Below, piece by piece: positions 1-9,471 of a stretch of 35,948 nt of DNA. A model generated the notes under the pieces. The model was not told the origin of the DNA. It saw only the letters and a list, made by a program, of their open reading frames with translations, and did no database searches. Source of the stretch: Acidobacterium sp049965615 (lineage in GTDB: Bacteria > Acidobacteriota > Terriglobia > Terriglobales > Acidobacteriaceae); assembly GCA_049965615.1 (NCBI GenBank), contig JBMFWD010000035.1:1-35948 (forward strand), given 5' to 3'. The translations under genes and the position numbers were made by a program. Within the stretch, counting starts at the first letter, position 1. The number at the start of each line of letters is the position of its first letter.

Positions 1-66
1 GAGTGAGTGGGAACAGGTAGACTGCGAATCGAAGACGAGAATTTGCGGGTTGAAGGGAGCATTGAA

Positions 67-792
67 TTGAAGATTCTGGGAGTGATTCCGGCACGTTTGG
101 GCTCAACGCGGCTGCCGCGCAAGGTGCTGAAGGAGATTGCGGGCGAGCCGATGGTGGGGTGGGTGTACAAGGCGGCGAAGGCTTGCGGGCAGCTCCAGCG
201 GGTGGTGATTGCGACCGATGCGGAGGAGATTATGGATTACGCGCGGGCGCATGGGATGGAAGCGGTAATGACGTCGCGGGATTGCGCGAGCGGGACGGAC
301 CGGGTGCATGCGGTTTCGCGAGAGATAGAGGCGGAGATTTACGTGAACATCCAAGGGGATGAGCCGCTGCTGACGGGGGCGCATTTGTCGGCCCTGCTGG
401 AGCCGTTTGGGCGGGCGGAGGTGCAGGTTTCGACGCTGGCGGTGCGGTGCCCGGCGCATGATGTGGGTAATCCCAACGCGGTGAAGGTGGTGACGGCGAA
501 GGATGGGCGGGCGCTGTATTTTTCGCGGGCTACGATACCGTTTGATCGCGACGGGGTGGGATTTGCGGGGTACTGGAAGCACCTGGGCGTGTATGCGTAC
601 CGCAAGGCGGCGCTGGAAAAATTTGCTGCGATGGAGCCGGCGGAGTTGGAGCAGGTGGAGCGGCTGGAGCAGTTGCGGCTGCTGGCGAATGGGGTGGATA
701 TTTACGTGGCCGAGGCTCCGAGCGACACGATTGGGGTGGATACGGAGGAGGATCGGCTGCGAGTGGAGCAGATTTTGCTTTCGCGGAAGTGA
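67..792 (+). CDS. kdsB: 3-deoxy-manno-octulosonate cytidylyltransferase (CMP-KDO synthetase)
   Basis: Activates KDO with CTP to CMP-KDO for lipopolysaccharide inner-core assembly in the cytoplasm. The 241-residue product matches the usual family length. It has the nucleotide-binding signature IPARLGSTRLPRK at residues 7-19, then VVIATD near 46-51 and NIQGDEP at 94-100, all typical of KdsB. An open frame runs up to GTG at 7, but the family N-terminus begins at the TTG at 67, which has a GAAGGGA Shine-Dalgarno about 8 bases upstream, so I chose TTG. It converges on the ccdC-like gene with only 19 bases between stops and no clear terminator. It implies a diderm envelope with KDO-containing lipopolysaccharide. 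Function is secure; the start is probable. Confidence 0.93.
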   Translation: MKILGVIPARLGSTRLPRKVLKEIAGEPMVGWVYKAAKACGQLQRVVIATDAEEIMDYARAHGMEAVMTSRDCASGTDRVHAVSREIEAEIYVNIQGDEPLLTGAHLSALLEPFGRAEVQVSTLAVRCPAHDVGNPNAVKVVTAKDGRALYFSRATIPFDRDGVGFAGYWKHLGVYAYRKAALEKFAAMEPAELEQVERLEQLRLLANGVDIYVAEAPSDTIGVDTEEDRLRVEQILLSRK

Positions 793-811
793 GGCAGGGG
801 CAGGATTTGCG

Positions 812-1333
812 TCAGGCGGCTGGGTCGGGTTCTTCGACGAGGGTGGCCTGGGACGGGACTGGCTGGGCGACGAGCTTGCGGTAGTTGAAGAACATGGTGA
901 GACGCCAGCAGAGGATCATGCCGAAGGCGAGGAGATAGAAGACGGCCCCGGTCTGCTCGACGGAGACGTACTGGTCGAAGTAGCCGCGTGCGAAGAAGCG
1001 GATGGCGGCGAGGACGACGACGACCATGAGGAAGGCGCTGGAGCGCTTCATCATGACGGTGTTTCCGTCGCGGTAGAGCTTTGTGGTGGCGTTGAGGGGC
1101 CAGGCGAGGAGGGTGGCGCCGAGCAGGAATGAGACGCCGGCCCAGAGCCAGGGGATGTGGCAGATGGGAAACAGGAACATGGCAAAGCCTGTGGACATGC
1201 CAGCCGGGGGGATGAGGATTTTCCTGAGGGTGACGGGGGAACGGCCTTCGCGAATGCGCCATAGGATGATGACGATGGCTCCGAAGAGGGAGGCGACGGC
1301 GTAATCGGTGGGAGTGATGTTGAGGGGGTGCAT
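812..1333 (-). CDS. CcdC-like integral membrane protein (DUF1453 family)
   Basis: A 173-residue membrane protein with about five hydrophobic segments. It resembles the CcdC family named for its place in Bacillus cytochrome c biogenesis operons; the biochemical role is not well defined and the acidobacterial copy stands alone. Visible family features are a charged loop after the first segment (WRIREGRSPVTLRKILIPP), a central TTKLYRDG-type stretch and a C-terminal FFARGYFD region followed by two more hydrophobic segments. I chose ATG 1333 (MHPLNITPTDY) because AAGGA precedes it at normal spacing; the frame extends to 1378 but adds a basic, low-complexity stretch. Assignment is from overall pattern, so moderate confidence. 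Confidence 0.72.
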   Translation of the reverse strand: MHPLNITPTDYAVASLFGAIVIILWRIREGRSPVTLRKILIPPAGMSTGFAMFLFPICHIPWLWAGVSFLLGATLLAWPLNATTKLYRDGNTVMMKRSSAFLMVVVVLAAIRFFARGYFDQYVSVEQTGAVFYLLAFGMILCWRLTMFFNYRKLVAQPVPSQATLVEEPDPAA

Positions 1334-1544
1334 CGGTTCCTTGGGGCAGCGGGTGGAGCGGCTGCGGTTTTGAATCATGGGTTGACGGCGATCTTGCCTG
1401 GCTGCGTCTGATTTAAGGATAGCAATTTTGGCGGGGGGTGGTTGGGGTTGGGATGGATGGGGTGAAAACGGGGGTGGCCGGAAATTTGCGGGAGTTCACC
1501 GGGAGGAGCTTGATGCGGTGATTGCAGTTTGTTCATCGCCAGGA

Positions 1545-1568
1545 TGCCCTTCGGCTGCGCTCAGGGCA
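1545..1568. repeat. Small palindromic element TGCCCT...AGGGCA
   Basis: Six-base complementary arms TGCCCT (1545-1550) and AGGGCA (1563-1568) flank a 12-base loop with the core TCGGCTGCGCTC. The core resembles CCTTCGACT-type intergenic repeats that recur in several bacterial phyla; that comparison is from memory. There is no T-run, so it is not an intrinsic terminator for the minus-strand glpF transcript. Only one copy was noticed in the window. Confidence 0.4.
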
Positions 1569-1650
1569 GGTTTTCGCTTTGCTCAGCGTGGCACCGCGAA
1601 CTTATCGGGGCGGGCTCGATAGTTGCGGCGCTCGGGAGCTGCGCCGATCT

Positions 1651-1701
1651 GGTCCCACACATTCTCCTCGAAAAAGCGCGAGGAGAATGTATGGGGCACC
1701 C
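1651..1701. repeat. Hairpin repeat, copy A of a three-member family
   Basis: Sequence GGTCCCAC leads into a perfect 12-bp stem, ACATTCTCCTCG (1659-1670) pairing with CGAGGAGAATGT (1679-1690), with loop AAAAAGCG. Outside the stem there is a C(1658).A(1691) mismatch and then CCCA (1654-1657) pairs with TGGG (1692-1695), followed by GCACCC. Copies at 35516-35548 and 35734-35776 keep the CCCAC...ATGGGGCACCC frame and the same mismatch but carry different stems. It lies downstream of glpF (-) and could act as a transcript 3' end, though no T-run is present. Confidence 0.75.
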
Positions 1702-1716
1702 ATGTGCACCGGGATT

Positions 1717-2445
1717 CTAGGCGGCGATGAGTTTGAGGAGGTAGCCGGCGAGGACGGCTCCTACGGCCGGGCCGAGGATGGGGATGGGTGCGTAGCGCCA
1801 GTCGGATTTACCTTTGCCTGGGATGGGGAGGATGGAGTGAGCGAGTCGTGGTCCGAAGTCACGGGCGGGGTTCACGGCGTAGCCTGTGGTTCCGCCGAGG
1901 GAGAGGCCGATGCCCCAGACGACGCAACTGACGAGGTAGGGCGAGAGGCCGGGTGCGGCTCCGTTGGGCTCAGCGAAGTGAGAATTGAGTGCGCCGACGG
2001 AGAGAATGAGGATGAAGGTGGCGAGGACCTCGCTGAAAAAGTTTGCGACACGGTTGCGAACTGCGGGGATGGTGCAGAAGATGGCCCGCTTGGCTTCGGG
2101 GTCATCGCTGAGGCTCCAGTGAGGCCAGTAATGGAGCCAGACGAAGGCTGCGCCGGTGAAGGCGCCTGCGATTTCCGCGATGGTGTAGGGCAGGAGGGTA
2201 GACCATGCGCCGGTCTGGATGGCTCCGGCAATGGCGAAAGCCGGGTTGAGGTCTGCGGCCTGGCTTCCGAAGAGGATGGCGGTGAAGATGCCGCAGAGGA
2301 CGGCGAAGCACCATCCGGTGGTGATGACGATCCAGCCGCTGTTTTCTGCCTTGGAACGTTTGAGGAGGACGCCGGCGACGACGCCGTCGCCGAGGATCAT
2401 CATGACCATGGTGCCCATGAATTCGCCGAGAAGGGATGAGCGCAT
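1717..2445 (-). CDS. glpF: Glycerol facilitator (aquaglyceroporin, MIP family)
   Basis: Inner-membrane channel for facilitated glycerol entry. The 242-residue product has the duplicated MIP architecture with both half-helix motifs: LNPAF with N67-P68-A69 and VNPARD with N192-P193-A194-R195-D196. An aspartate after the second NPAR is characteristic of glycerol facilitators as opposed to water-only aquaporins. About six hydrophobic spans are visible. It is the last gene of the glpK-glpD-glpF operon; its ATG lies three bases after the glpD stop, so translation is probably coupled. Gene order differs from the common glpF-first arrangement of many Proteobacteria. Function is well supported by motif plus operon context. 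Confidence 0.92.
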   Translation of the reverse strand: MRSSLLGEFMGTMVMMILGDGVVAGVLLKRSKAENSGWIVITTGWCFAVLCGIFTAILFGSQAADLNPAFAIAGAIQTGAWSTLLPYTIAEIAGAFTGAAFVWLHYWPHWSLSDDPEAKRAIFCTIPAVRNRVANFFSEVLATFILILSVGALNSHFAEPNGAAPGLSPYLVSCVVWGIGLSLGGTTGYAVNPARDFGPRLAHSILPIPGKGKSDWRYAPIPILGPAVGAVLAGYLLKLIAA

Positions 2446-2448
2446 TGG

Positions 2449-4034
2449 TTAGTTCTGCCTTGATGGGAGTGTGTATTGGGTTGCGAGCTGGGTGAAGGTG
2501 GTGACCTGGGATTCGACCCAGTCCGGGGGCTGCTGGAGTTCCCTGGCCATGAGGGTGGCGACGGGACGGGCCATCTGGATGGCGGCGTGTGCGTTGAGGA
2601 AGAGAGCGCGGGTGCGGCGGGCGAGGACGTCTTCGACGGTGCGGGCGAGCTCGTGGCGTGTGGCCCAGACGACCTCGGCGGCGATGTAGGGGAGCGCGGG
2701 ATGGATCTGCCGGGCGAGCTGGGGGTCGGATGTGGCGAGGCGCTGGATGTGTTCGGCGAGTGCGCCGTAGACGCGGAGGTGGCCGAGGCTGGAAGTGTCC
2801 TGCAGATAGCCGTGGATGGGCAGGTTGTGGGTGCGGCAGGGGCGCTCTTCGAGCGGGCCGAGGGTGATGGCGTTGTCGACGCAGTCCTCGGCCATGTGGC
2901 GGTAGGTGGTCCACTTGCCGCCGGTGATGGTGAGCAGGCCGTTGTTGTCGATGTGGATGACGTGGTCGCGGGAGAGCGATGAGGTTTTATTGCCGGAGTC
3001 AGACTTTACGAGCGGGCGGACGCCGACGTAGACGCTGAGGACGTCGCTGCGCTGGGGCGGATGGCTGAGGTATTCGGCGGCGGTTTCCAGGATGAAGTCG
3101 ATTTCTTCTTCGAGAGGCCGTGGCTCGTAGAGGGGTTCCGGGATGGGGGTGTCAGTGGTTCCGACGACGGTGTGGTCATGCCAGGGAATGGCGAAGAGGA
3201 CGCGGCCATCGCTGGTGCGGGGAACCATGAGGGCGCTGTCCGCGCTGAGGAAGGTTTTGTCGAAGACGAGATGGATGCCCTGGCTGGGGGCGATCATGCG
3301 GTCGGCGGAGGGGTCGGACATGTGGCGGATGGCGTCAGTGAACATGCCGGTGGCGTTGACGACGACTTTGGCGGGAATCTGGAAGGCTTCGCCGGATTCT
3401 GAATCGACGGCGGTGACGCCATTGACGAGGCCGGCGTTTTCTGTGCGATCTGGCCCCTTGGTGATGGCGGTGACGGGGAAGTAGTTGAGGAGGGTGGCGC
3501 CGTGGTCGGCGGCGGTGGAGATGAGGTCGATGAGGAGGCGTGCGTCGTCGAATTGTCCGTCGTAATAGACGACGCCGCCGCGGAGCTCGTGACGCTCGAT
3601 GTTGGGGAGGCGCTCGATGGTTTCTTCCTGCGAGAGGAGGCGGGATTTTCCGAAGCCGTAGCGCCCGGCGAGGAGGTCGTAGACTTTGAGTCCCGCGCCG
3701 TAGAAGGGCGTTTGCCACCAGGCGTAGTTGGGGACGATGAAGGCGAGGTCATGGACGAGATGGGGCGCGTTCTGGCGGAGGAGTCCGCGCTCTTTGAGGG
3801 CGGACATGACGAGGGAGACGTTTCCCTGTTCGAGATAGCGAACGCCGCCGTGGACGAGCTTGGTGCTGCGGCTGGAGGTTCCTTTGCCGAAGTCCATGGC
3901 TTCCAGCAGGAGGACATCGAAGCCGCGGGAGGCGGCATCGACGGCGACGCCTGCGCCGGTGGCCCCGCCGCCGATGATGACAATGTCCCAGGGGGTGGTG
4001 CGGGACTTGAGAGTTTGGAGCATCAGGTCGCGGT

Positions 4035-4038
<4 letters not shown>
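2449..4038 (-). CDS. glpD: Aerobic glycerol-3-phosphate dehydrogenase (FAD)
   Basis: Membrane-associated flavoenzyme oxidising sn-glycerol 3-phosphate to dihydroxyacetone phosphate with electrons passed to quinone. The 529-residue product opens with the FAD-binding Rossmann motif IIGGGATGAG (residues 21-30), followed by VDAASRGFD and the family signature around TKLVHGGVRYLEQG. The C-terminal region (AAEVVWATRHELA, then VEDVLARRTRA) matches the DAO C-terminal domain of GlpD. I chose GTG 4038 because it gives the family-like start MNRDLMLQ and overlaps the glpK stop as GTGA, a classic coupling junction. ATG 4050 and ATG 4023 are alternatives. The frame stays open much further upstream, but that is antisense-like shadow inside glpK. 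All key motifs are intact. Confidence 0.94.
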
Positions 4039-5525
<1,487 letters not shown>

Positions 5526-5546
5526 AAGAATTTTCCTTGCGGCGCA

Positions 5547-5576
5547 AGTAGACACCAAACGGGCAAGGTTGGGCAA
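5547..5576 (-). promoter_or_regulatory. Candidate glpKDF promoter
   Basis: Reading the minus strand, TTGCCC (5576-5571) and TCTACT (5552-5547) are separated by 18 bases, each matching four of six consensus positions. The predicted transcript would start near 5540, just before the AAGGAA ribosome-binding site of glpK. The elements lie inside the dyad at 5552-5588. Assigned by eye. Confidence 0.4.
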
Positions 5577-5588
5577 CCGTTTTGGTGT
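5552..5588. promoter_or_regulatory. Dyad symmetry spanning the glpK promoter
   Basis: ACACCAAACGG (5552-5562) is the reverse complement of CCGTTTTGGTGT (5577-5588) apart from one extra base, giving 11 pairable positions around a 14-base centre. No T-run follows in either direction, so it looks like an operator or looping dyad, not a terminator. It brackets the proposed -35 and spacer of glpK. Confidence 0.45.
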
Positions 5589-5599
5589 AAATGTTTACA
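5586..5599. promoter_or_regulatory. LacI-type operator-like palindrome upstream of glpK
   Basis: TGTAAATGTTTACA has six-base inverted arms (TGTAAA/TTTACA) around a two-base centre. This is close to the shape of LacI/CcpA-family operators (TGTAAACGTTTACA type). It sits about 10 bases upstream of the proposed -35 of the glycerol operon. No regulator gene lies in the window. Confidence 0.4.
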
Positions 5600-5625
5600 A
5601 GCGGAGGAAAATGGGGAAATCCGGG

Positions 5626-7041
5626 TCAGGCACCGCGGGTGAGAAGAGCGGCCTCGACGGCATGGTAGCCGCACATGCCGTGGACTCCTCCGCCGGGAGG
5701 CGTGGAGGCCGAGCAGAGGTAGATGTGGGGGTTGGAGGTGCTGTAGTAGTCGCGGGTGGGACGGAAGAAGAGCTGGCGAAGGGTGAATGCGCCCCCGTTA
5801 ATGTCGCCGCCGATGAGATTTTCATCCATGGATTCGAGGGTATCGGGCGAGGAGATGTGGCGGGCGAGGATGCATTCGCGGAATCCGGGGGCGAAGCGCT
5901 CGATCTGGTTTTCGATGCGCTCGGTCATGTCAAAGGGGGAGCCGTTGGGCACGTGGCAGTAGGCCCAGAGGACATGTTGACCCTGGGGCGCACGGGAGGG
6001 GTCGCAAAGGGTTGGCTGGGAGACGAGGACGAAGGGCTTTTCGGGGTGGTCTCCGCAGAGGACGGCGGATTCGGCACGGGCGATTTCTTCAAAAGAGCCG
6101 CCGAGGTGGAGGGTGAGGGCCTGGTGGCACTCGGGTGCGCGCCAGGGAGCGGGCTGGGAGAGCGCGTAGTCGATTTTGAAGGAGCCGGGGCCGTAGCGGA
6201 AGCGCTGGAGCTTGCGTGCGTACTGAGGAGTGAGGCGGTTGCCGGCGACACGGAGGAGCTGGCGCGGGGTGAGGTCGCAGAAGGTGAGCGAGTTGGGGTG
6301 AGGGAGGTCATCGAGCGAGTCGATGCGGTGGTTAATGTGCACGGTTCCGTTGAAGTTGTTGAGGCAGGCGATGAGGGCGTTGGTGATGGACTGCGCTCCA
6401 CCCTGGGGGATGGGCCAGCCAACGCTGTGGGCCGCGGCTGCGAGGACGAGGCCAATGGCGCTGCTGAAGGGGGCGTCGAACTCCATAAAGGAGTGGGCCG
6501 CGAGGCCTGCGAAGAGGGCGCGTGTACGGGGGAGTTTGAAGTGACGGTGAACAAAGGTTTGGGCCGGGAGCATGGCGTTGAGACCGAAACGGGCCATGAG
6601 ATACGGCTGAGTGGGGAAGCGGAGCAGAGGGCTGAGCGCGTCGTCGGCGAAGTCCCACCAGCGGTGCGCGAGGGGGCGCATGAGGCGGAGCCATGCAGGG
6701 CTGTCGATGCCGAGGTTGGGTGCTGTCTTTTGGAGATCGCGGTAAAGGACGACGGCTGATCCGTTATCGAATGGATGGGCGAGCTGGATTTCCGGGTGGA
6801 GCCAGTGGAGGCCGAATTGTTCGAGCTGGAGGGAGCGGAAGAACGGCGAGCCGACGGCCATGGGGTGGACGGCCGAGCCGAAGTCGTGCAGAAAGCCGGG
6901 GAGGGTGAGCGGGAGGGTTCGGGCACCGCCGCCGGGGATGGATTGAGCCTCGAAGACTTCTACGGGAAAGCCGGCCATTGCGGCATGGATGGCAGCGGAC
7001 AGTCCGTTGGGTCCGGCACCGATGACAGAAACCTGGGTCAC
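5626..7041 (-). CDS. Phytoene-desaturase-like FAD-dependent oxidoreductase
   Basis: A 471-residue flavoprotein of the COG1233/CrtI-like amine-oxidase superfamily. The N-terminus has the dinucleotide-binding motif VIGAGPNGLSAAI from about residue 5, followed by VEVFEAQSIPGGGART, and the C-terminus has the family tail GGGVHGMCGYHAVEAALL that closes the FAD site. Substrate is unknown: no phytoene synthase or other carotenoid gene adjoins it, and it is not HpnE, which is present separately at 30341. GTG 7041 (MTQVSVIGAG) gives the expected N-terminus but has no strong ribosome-binding site; the frame is open to 7128. Transcribed in the same direction as glpK with 100 bases between. Family sure, role unassigned. 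Confidence 0.8.
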   Translation of the reverse strand: MTQVSVIGAGPNGLSAAIHAAMAGFPVEVFEAQSIPGGGARTLPLTLPGFLHDFGSAVHPMAVGSPFFRSLQLEQFGLHWLHPEIQLAHPFDNGSAVVLYRDLQKTAPNLGIDSPAWLRLMRPLAHRWWDFADDALSPLLRFPTQPYLMARFGLNAMLPAQTFVHRHFKLPRTRALFAGLAAHSFMEFDAPFSSAIGLVLAAAAHSVGWPIPQGGAQSITNALIACLNNFNGTVHINHRIDSLDDLPHPNSLTFCDLTPRQLLRVAGNRLTPQYARKLQRFRYGPGSFKIDYALSQPAPWRAPECHQALTLHLGGSFEEIARAESAVLCGDHPEKPFVLVSQPTLCDPSRAPQGQHVLWAYCHVPNGSPFDMTERIENQIERFAPGFRECILARHISSPDTLESMDENLIGGDINGGAFTLRQLFFRPTRDYYSTSNPHIYLCSASTPPGGGVHGMCGYHAVEAALLTRGA

Positions 7042-7158
7042 AGAGACATTATGTCGTACTCGCGGAGGTGGTTGGGGCCAAAAGCGCGGATGGGGATGGC
7101 GGCTGAGGTTCGGAGGGTGCTGGTTCAAATTGGGAATTGAGTTACCGAAGTGTGGCGG

Positions 7159-7186
7159 AGTGTATTTCGTGGCCTAAGTAGGGCAA
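7159..7186 (-). promoter_or_regulatory. Candidate promoter of the CrtI-like gene
   Basis: On the minus strand TTGCCC (7186-7181) and TACACT (7164-7159) are spaced by 16 bases, about 118 bases before the GTG at 7041. TACACT also precedes hemQ and the 91-residue gene. Assigned by eye. Confidence 0.3.
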
Positions 7187-7214
7187 GTTAGCAAAGATAA
7201 GCTGGGCCTAACTT
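7185..7214. promoter_or_regulatory. Inverted repeat AAGTTAG/CTAACTT in the divergent region
   Basis: Perfect seven-base arms at 7185-7191 and 7208-7214 with a 16-base gap, in the region between the divergent CrtI-like gene and the GT2 gene at 7239. Its left arm touches the proposed -35 of the former, so it could be an operator. No other support. Confidence 0.25.
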
Positions 7215-7238
7215 CTCTGTTTAGGGCTTTGAGCCAGT

Positions 7239-8264
7239 ATGGAAGACCTGCAAGCTGAAGAGCGAACTCCGATGGTGAGCGTGGTGGTGCCGACCGTGGG
7301 GCGTTCACCGTGGCTGCGGCAGGCGATAGAGAGCGCGTTGCAGCAGAGTTATTCCCACTGCGAAGTGGTGGTGGTGGACGACAGCGCGGATGGGTTTGGA
7401 GGAAATCTGCGGGCGCTGGAGTGGGGCCTGCAGATGGGCGAGAGGCTGCGGGTGATCCATAGCGGGGGCGTGGGCGGTGGCGCAGCACGGAATGCAGGCG
7501 TGAAGGCGGCGCGGGGCGACTGGATTGCCTTTCTGGATGACGACGACGAGTGGATGCCGGAGAAGCTGCAGAGGCAGATGGAAGTGGCGCTGCGAGCCGA
7601 GGAGGCGAATGCGGTGGTGAGCTGCCGGGTGGTGGTGAAGACCCCGCGCGGTGAATATGTGTTTCCGCGGCGGGTGTACCGGGGTGAGGAGCGGATTGAG
7701 GAGTACCTGTTTTGCCGCAAGGGATGGGGAGTGGGCGGGGGATTTGTGCAGACTTCGACGCTGCTGGCGAGGCGGGCGCTGCTGCTGCGGACACCGTTTG
7801 CGGCGGGGCTGGTGGTGCACCAGGACTGGGACTGGCTGTTGCGCGTGAGCCGCGATGAAGATGTGCGGGTGAGGATGCTGGATGAGCCGCTGGTGGTGTA
7901 TCGGACAGAGGATGGCCGCGCTACGGTGAGCCGGGGGGCGGACTGGAGAACATCACTGAACTGGGTGCGCGGGCATGCGTGGCGAATGGAGCCTCGGGCG
8001 TTCTCGTGGTTTATTGCGGTGCAGTGTGCGTGGAAGGCCCGGGCCGCTGGTGCGAGCCAGCGGGAGTGGGCTGAGATTGTGTGGTCTTTTTGCTTTGAGG
8101 GCCGGCCAACGGTGCGGGCTGCAATGCATTTTGCGTTTTTTGCGTGGTTTCCAGCCGGGTGGCGGAAGAGCATTCGCGACGCGGTGTGGGGACGATCAAC
8201 ATCTGCCAGAGACAGGAACGGGGGAGAACGATGGAGACTTGCGAGCAGACCGAAAGTGTTGTGA
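7239..8264 (+). CDS. Glycosyltransferase family 2
   Basis: A 341-residue GT-A fold transferase, probably adding one sugar of the exopolysaccharide/O-antigen repeat at the cytoplasmic face. Visible motifs: VSVVVPTVGR near the N-terminus, VVVVDDSADG (nucleotide-sugar binding), GGGAARNAGV, and WIAFLDDDDEW carrying the metal-binding DxD. No membrane span is obvious. Start ATG 7239 is first in frame; ATG 7272 (MVSVVVPTV) is a possible alternative. The 3' end overlaps gmhA by 34 bases, indicating one transcript with gmhA and gmhB. Sugar donor and acceptor cannot be read from sequence, though heptose is plausible given the neighbours. Confidence 0.88.
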   Translation: MEDLQAEERTPMVSVVVPTVGRSPWLRQAIESALQQSYSHCEVVVVDDSADGFGGNLRALEWGLQMGERLRVIHSGGVGGGAARNAGVKAARGDWIAFLDDDDEWMPEKLQRQMEVALRAEEANAVVSCRVVVKTPRGEYVFPRRVYRGEERIEEYLFCRKGWGVGGGFVQTSTLLARRALLLRTPFAAGLVVHQDWDWLLRVSRDEDVRVRMLDEPLVVYRTEDGRATVSRGADWRTSLNWVRGHAWRMEPRAFSWFIAVQCAWKARAAGASQREWAEIVWSFCFEGRPTVRAAMHFAFFAWFPAGWRKSIRDAVWGRSTSARDRNGGERWRLASRPKVL

Positions 8265-8860
8265 CGGCGTTTACGCGCAGTTATCTGGATGAGGTGAAGG
8301 CGATTGCGGAGACGCTGGATGCGAGCGCGATTGACCGCATGGCGAAGACGCTGGCCGAGGTACGGGAGGCTGGCGGGAGGGTTTTCTTTTTGGGCGTGGG
8401 TGGCAGTGCAGCCAACGCCAGCCACGCGGTGAACGACTTTAGAAAAATTGCCGGGATGGAGTGCTACGCGCCGAGCGACCAGGTTGCGGAGCTGACGGCG
8501 CGCATCAACGACGACGGCTGGGACAACTGTTATGCGGAGTGGCTGCGCGGGAGCCGGCTGTGCGAGCGGGATGCGGTGTTTGTGCTTTCCGTTGGAGGGG
8601 GGAATCTTGAGAAACGGGTGAGCGTGAACCTGGTGGAGAGCCTGAAGCTGGCGCTGCGCGTACGTGCGAGAGTGCTGGGCGTGGTGGGTCGCGATGGTGG
8701 ATATACGGCGCAGGCGGCGAATGCATGCGTGGTGGTGCCTACGGTTTCCGCTGCGCTGGTGACGCCGCACGCGGAGGAGTTCCAGGGGGTGGTGCTGCAT
8801 CTGCTGGTTTCTCACCCGCTGCTGAAGCGCGTGGCGACGAAGTGGGAGCAGGTGCGGTGA
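8231..8860 (+). CDS. gmhA: SIS-domain phosphoheptose isomerase (GmhA-like)
   Basis: Proposed to convert D-sedoheptulose 7-phosphate to D-glycero-D-manno-heptose 7-phosphate, the first step of nucleotide-heptose synthesis. The 209-residue product has a single SIS domain: FFLGVGGSAANASHAVNDF near residues 52-70 and VFVLSVGGGNLEKRVSVNL near 115-135. Length fits the GmhA family. ATG 8231 has a GGGGGAG ribosome-binding site; the frame is open further upstream inside the GT2 gene. It overlaps gmhB through GTGA. Direct adjacency to gmhB and the presence of hddA and hddC homologues support the heptose assignment over a generic sugar isomerase. Confidence 0.85.
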   Translation: METCEQTESVVTAFTRSYLDEVKAIAETLDASAIDRMAKTLAEVREAGGRVFFLGVGGSAANASHAVNDFRKIAGMECYAPSDQVAELTARINDDGWDNCYAEWLRGSRLCERDAVFVLSVGGGNLEKRVSVNLVESLKLALRVRARVLGVVGRDGGYTAQAANACVVVPTVSAALVTPHAEEFQGVVLHLLVSHPLLKRVATKWEQVR

Positions 8861-9471
8861 GCGCGCAGCGGGCGGTCTTTCTGGACCGCGACGGCGTGCT
8901 GAATGCGAATGTTTTTTACCGGGATACGGGGGCGTGGGAGGCTCCTCGGCGGGTGGAGGATTTCCGATTGCTGCCGGGAGTGATTCCGGCGCTGAAGGAT
9001 TTGCAGGCGGCTGGATTTGTACTTGTTTTAGTTTCAAATCAGCCGAACGAGGCGTTGGGGAAGTCGACTCGGACGGAGTTGCGGGCGATTCACGAGACGA
9101 TGGCGGTCAGCTTTGAGCGGCACGGCATACGGTTTCTGGATTATTGTTATTGCCCGCATCATCCCAAGGCCGTGGTGGCGGAGTTGGGCGGGCTGTGCCG
9201 GTGCCGGAAGCCCTCGCCGTACTGGTTATTTCGGGCGGCTAACCGCTACGGGATCGACCTGCGCATGAGCTGGATGGTGGGAGATCGTGCAACGGATACG
9301 GCCTGCGGCGTGGCGGCGGGAGTGCGGAGCATCCGGATTGGGCAGGCGCCGGAGCGGGATGCGCACGCGGTGTGGCAGGCGGGCAGCCTGGCTGAAGCGT
9401 CCGGCTTTCTGCTAGGAGCAGGGCACGGAACGCGACCGGAGGCCAGCCTGCGGGAGCGATTGTGGGCTTGA
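8857..9471 (+). CDS. gmhB: D-glycero-D-manno-heptose 1,7-bisphosphate 7-phosphatase (GmhB-like, HAD)
   Basis: HAD-superfamily phosphatase that removes the 7-phosphate from heptose 1,7-bisphosphate. The 204-residue product shows motif I VFLDRDGVLN (nucleophile and acid aspartates), motif II VSNQ, a GmhB-type zinc loop with CPHHP followed by LCRCRKPSP (Cys-x-His...Cys-x-Cys), and motif IV MVGDRATD. GTG 8857 overlaps the gmhA stop in GTGA, which decides the start. Unusual: the last 60 bases overlap the 3' end of the opposing transaldolase gene, so the C-terminal tail after about residue 185 is encoded antisense to another protein. Confidence 0.88.
   Translation: MSAQRAVFLDRDGVLNANVFYRDTGAWEAPRRVEDFRLLPGVIPALKDLQAAGFVLVLVSNQPNEALGKSTRTELRAIHETMAVSFERHGIRFLDYCYCPHHPKAVVAELGGLCRCRKPSPYWLFRAANRYGIDLRMSWMVGDRATDTACGVAAGVRSIRIGQAPERDAHAVWQAGSLAEASGFLLGAGHGTRPEASLRERLWA

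Larger units (their letters stand above)
1334..1716. other. Intergenic region with two palindromic repeat elements
   Basis: This 383-base gap between the ccdC-like start and the glpF stop contains no convincing gene. Short open frames here are glycine/arginine rich and lack ribosome-binding sites. It holds a TGCCCT/AGGGCA hairpin at 1545-1568 and a long hairpin at 1654-1696 belonging to the family also seen at 35518 and 35736. The ccdC promoter must lie near 1340-1430 but no convincing -35/-10 pair was found. Confidence 0.6.

Noticed and set aside
1522..2439. 305-residue plus-strand open frame opposite glpF
   Set aside because: Acidic, low-complexity translation exactly antisense to a clear aquaglyceroporin; no ribosome-binding site or family resemblance.
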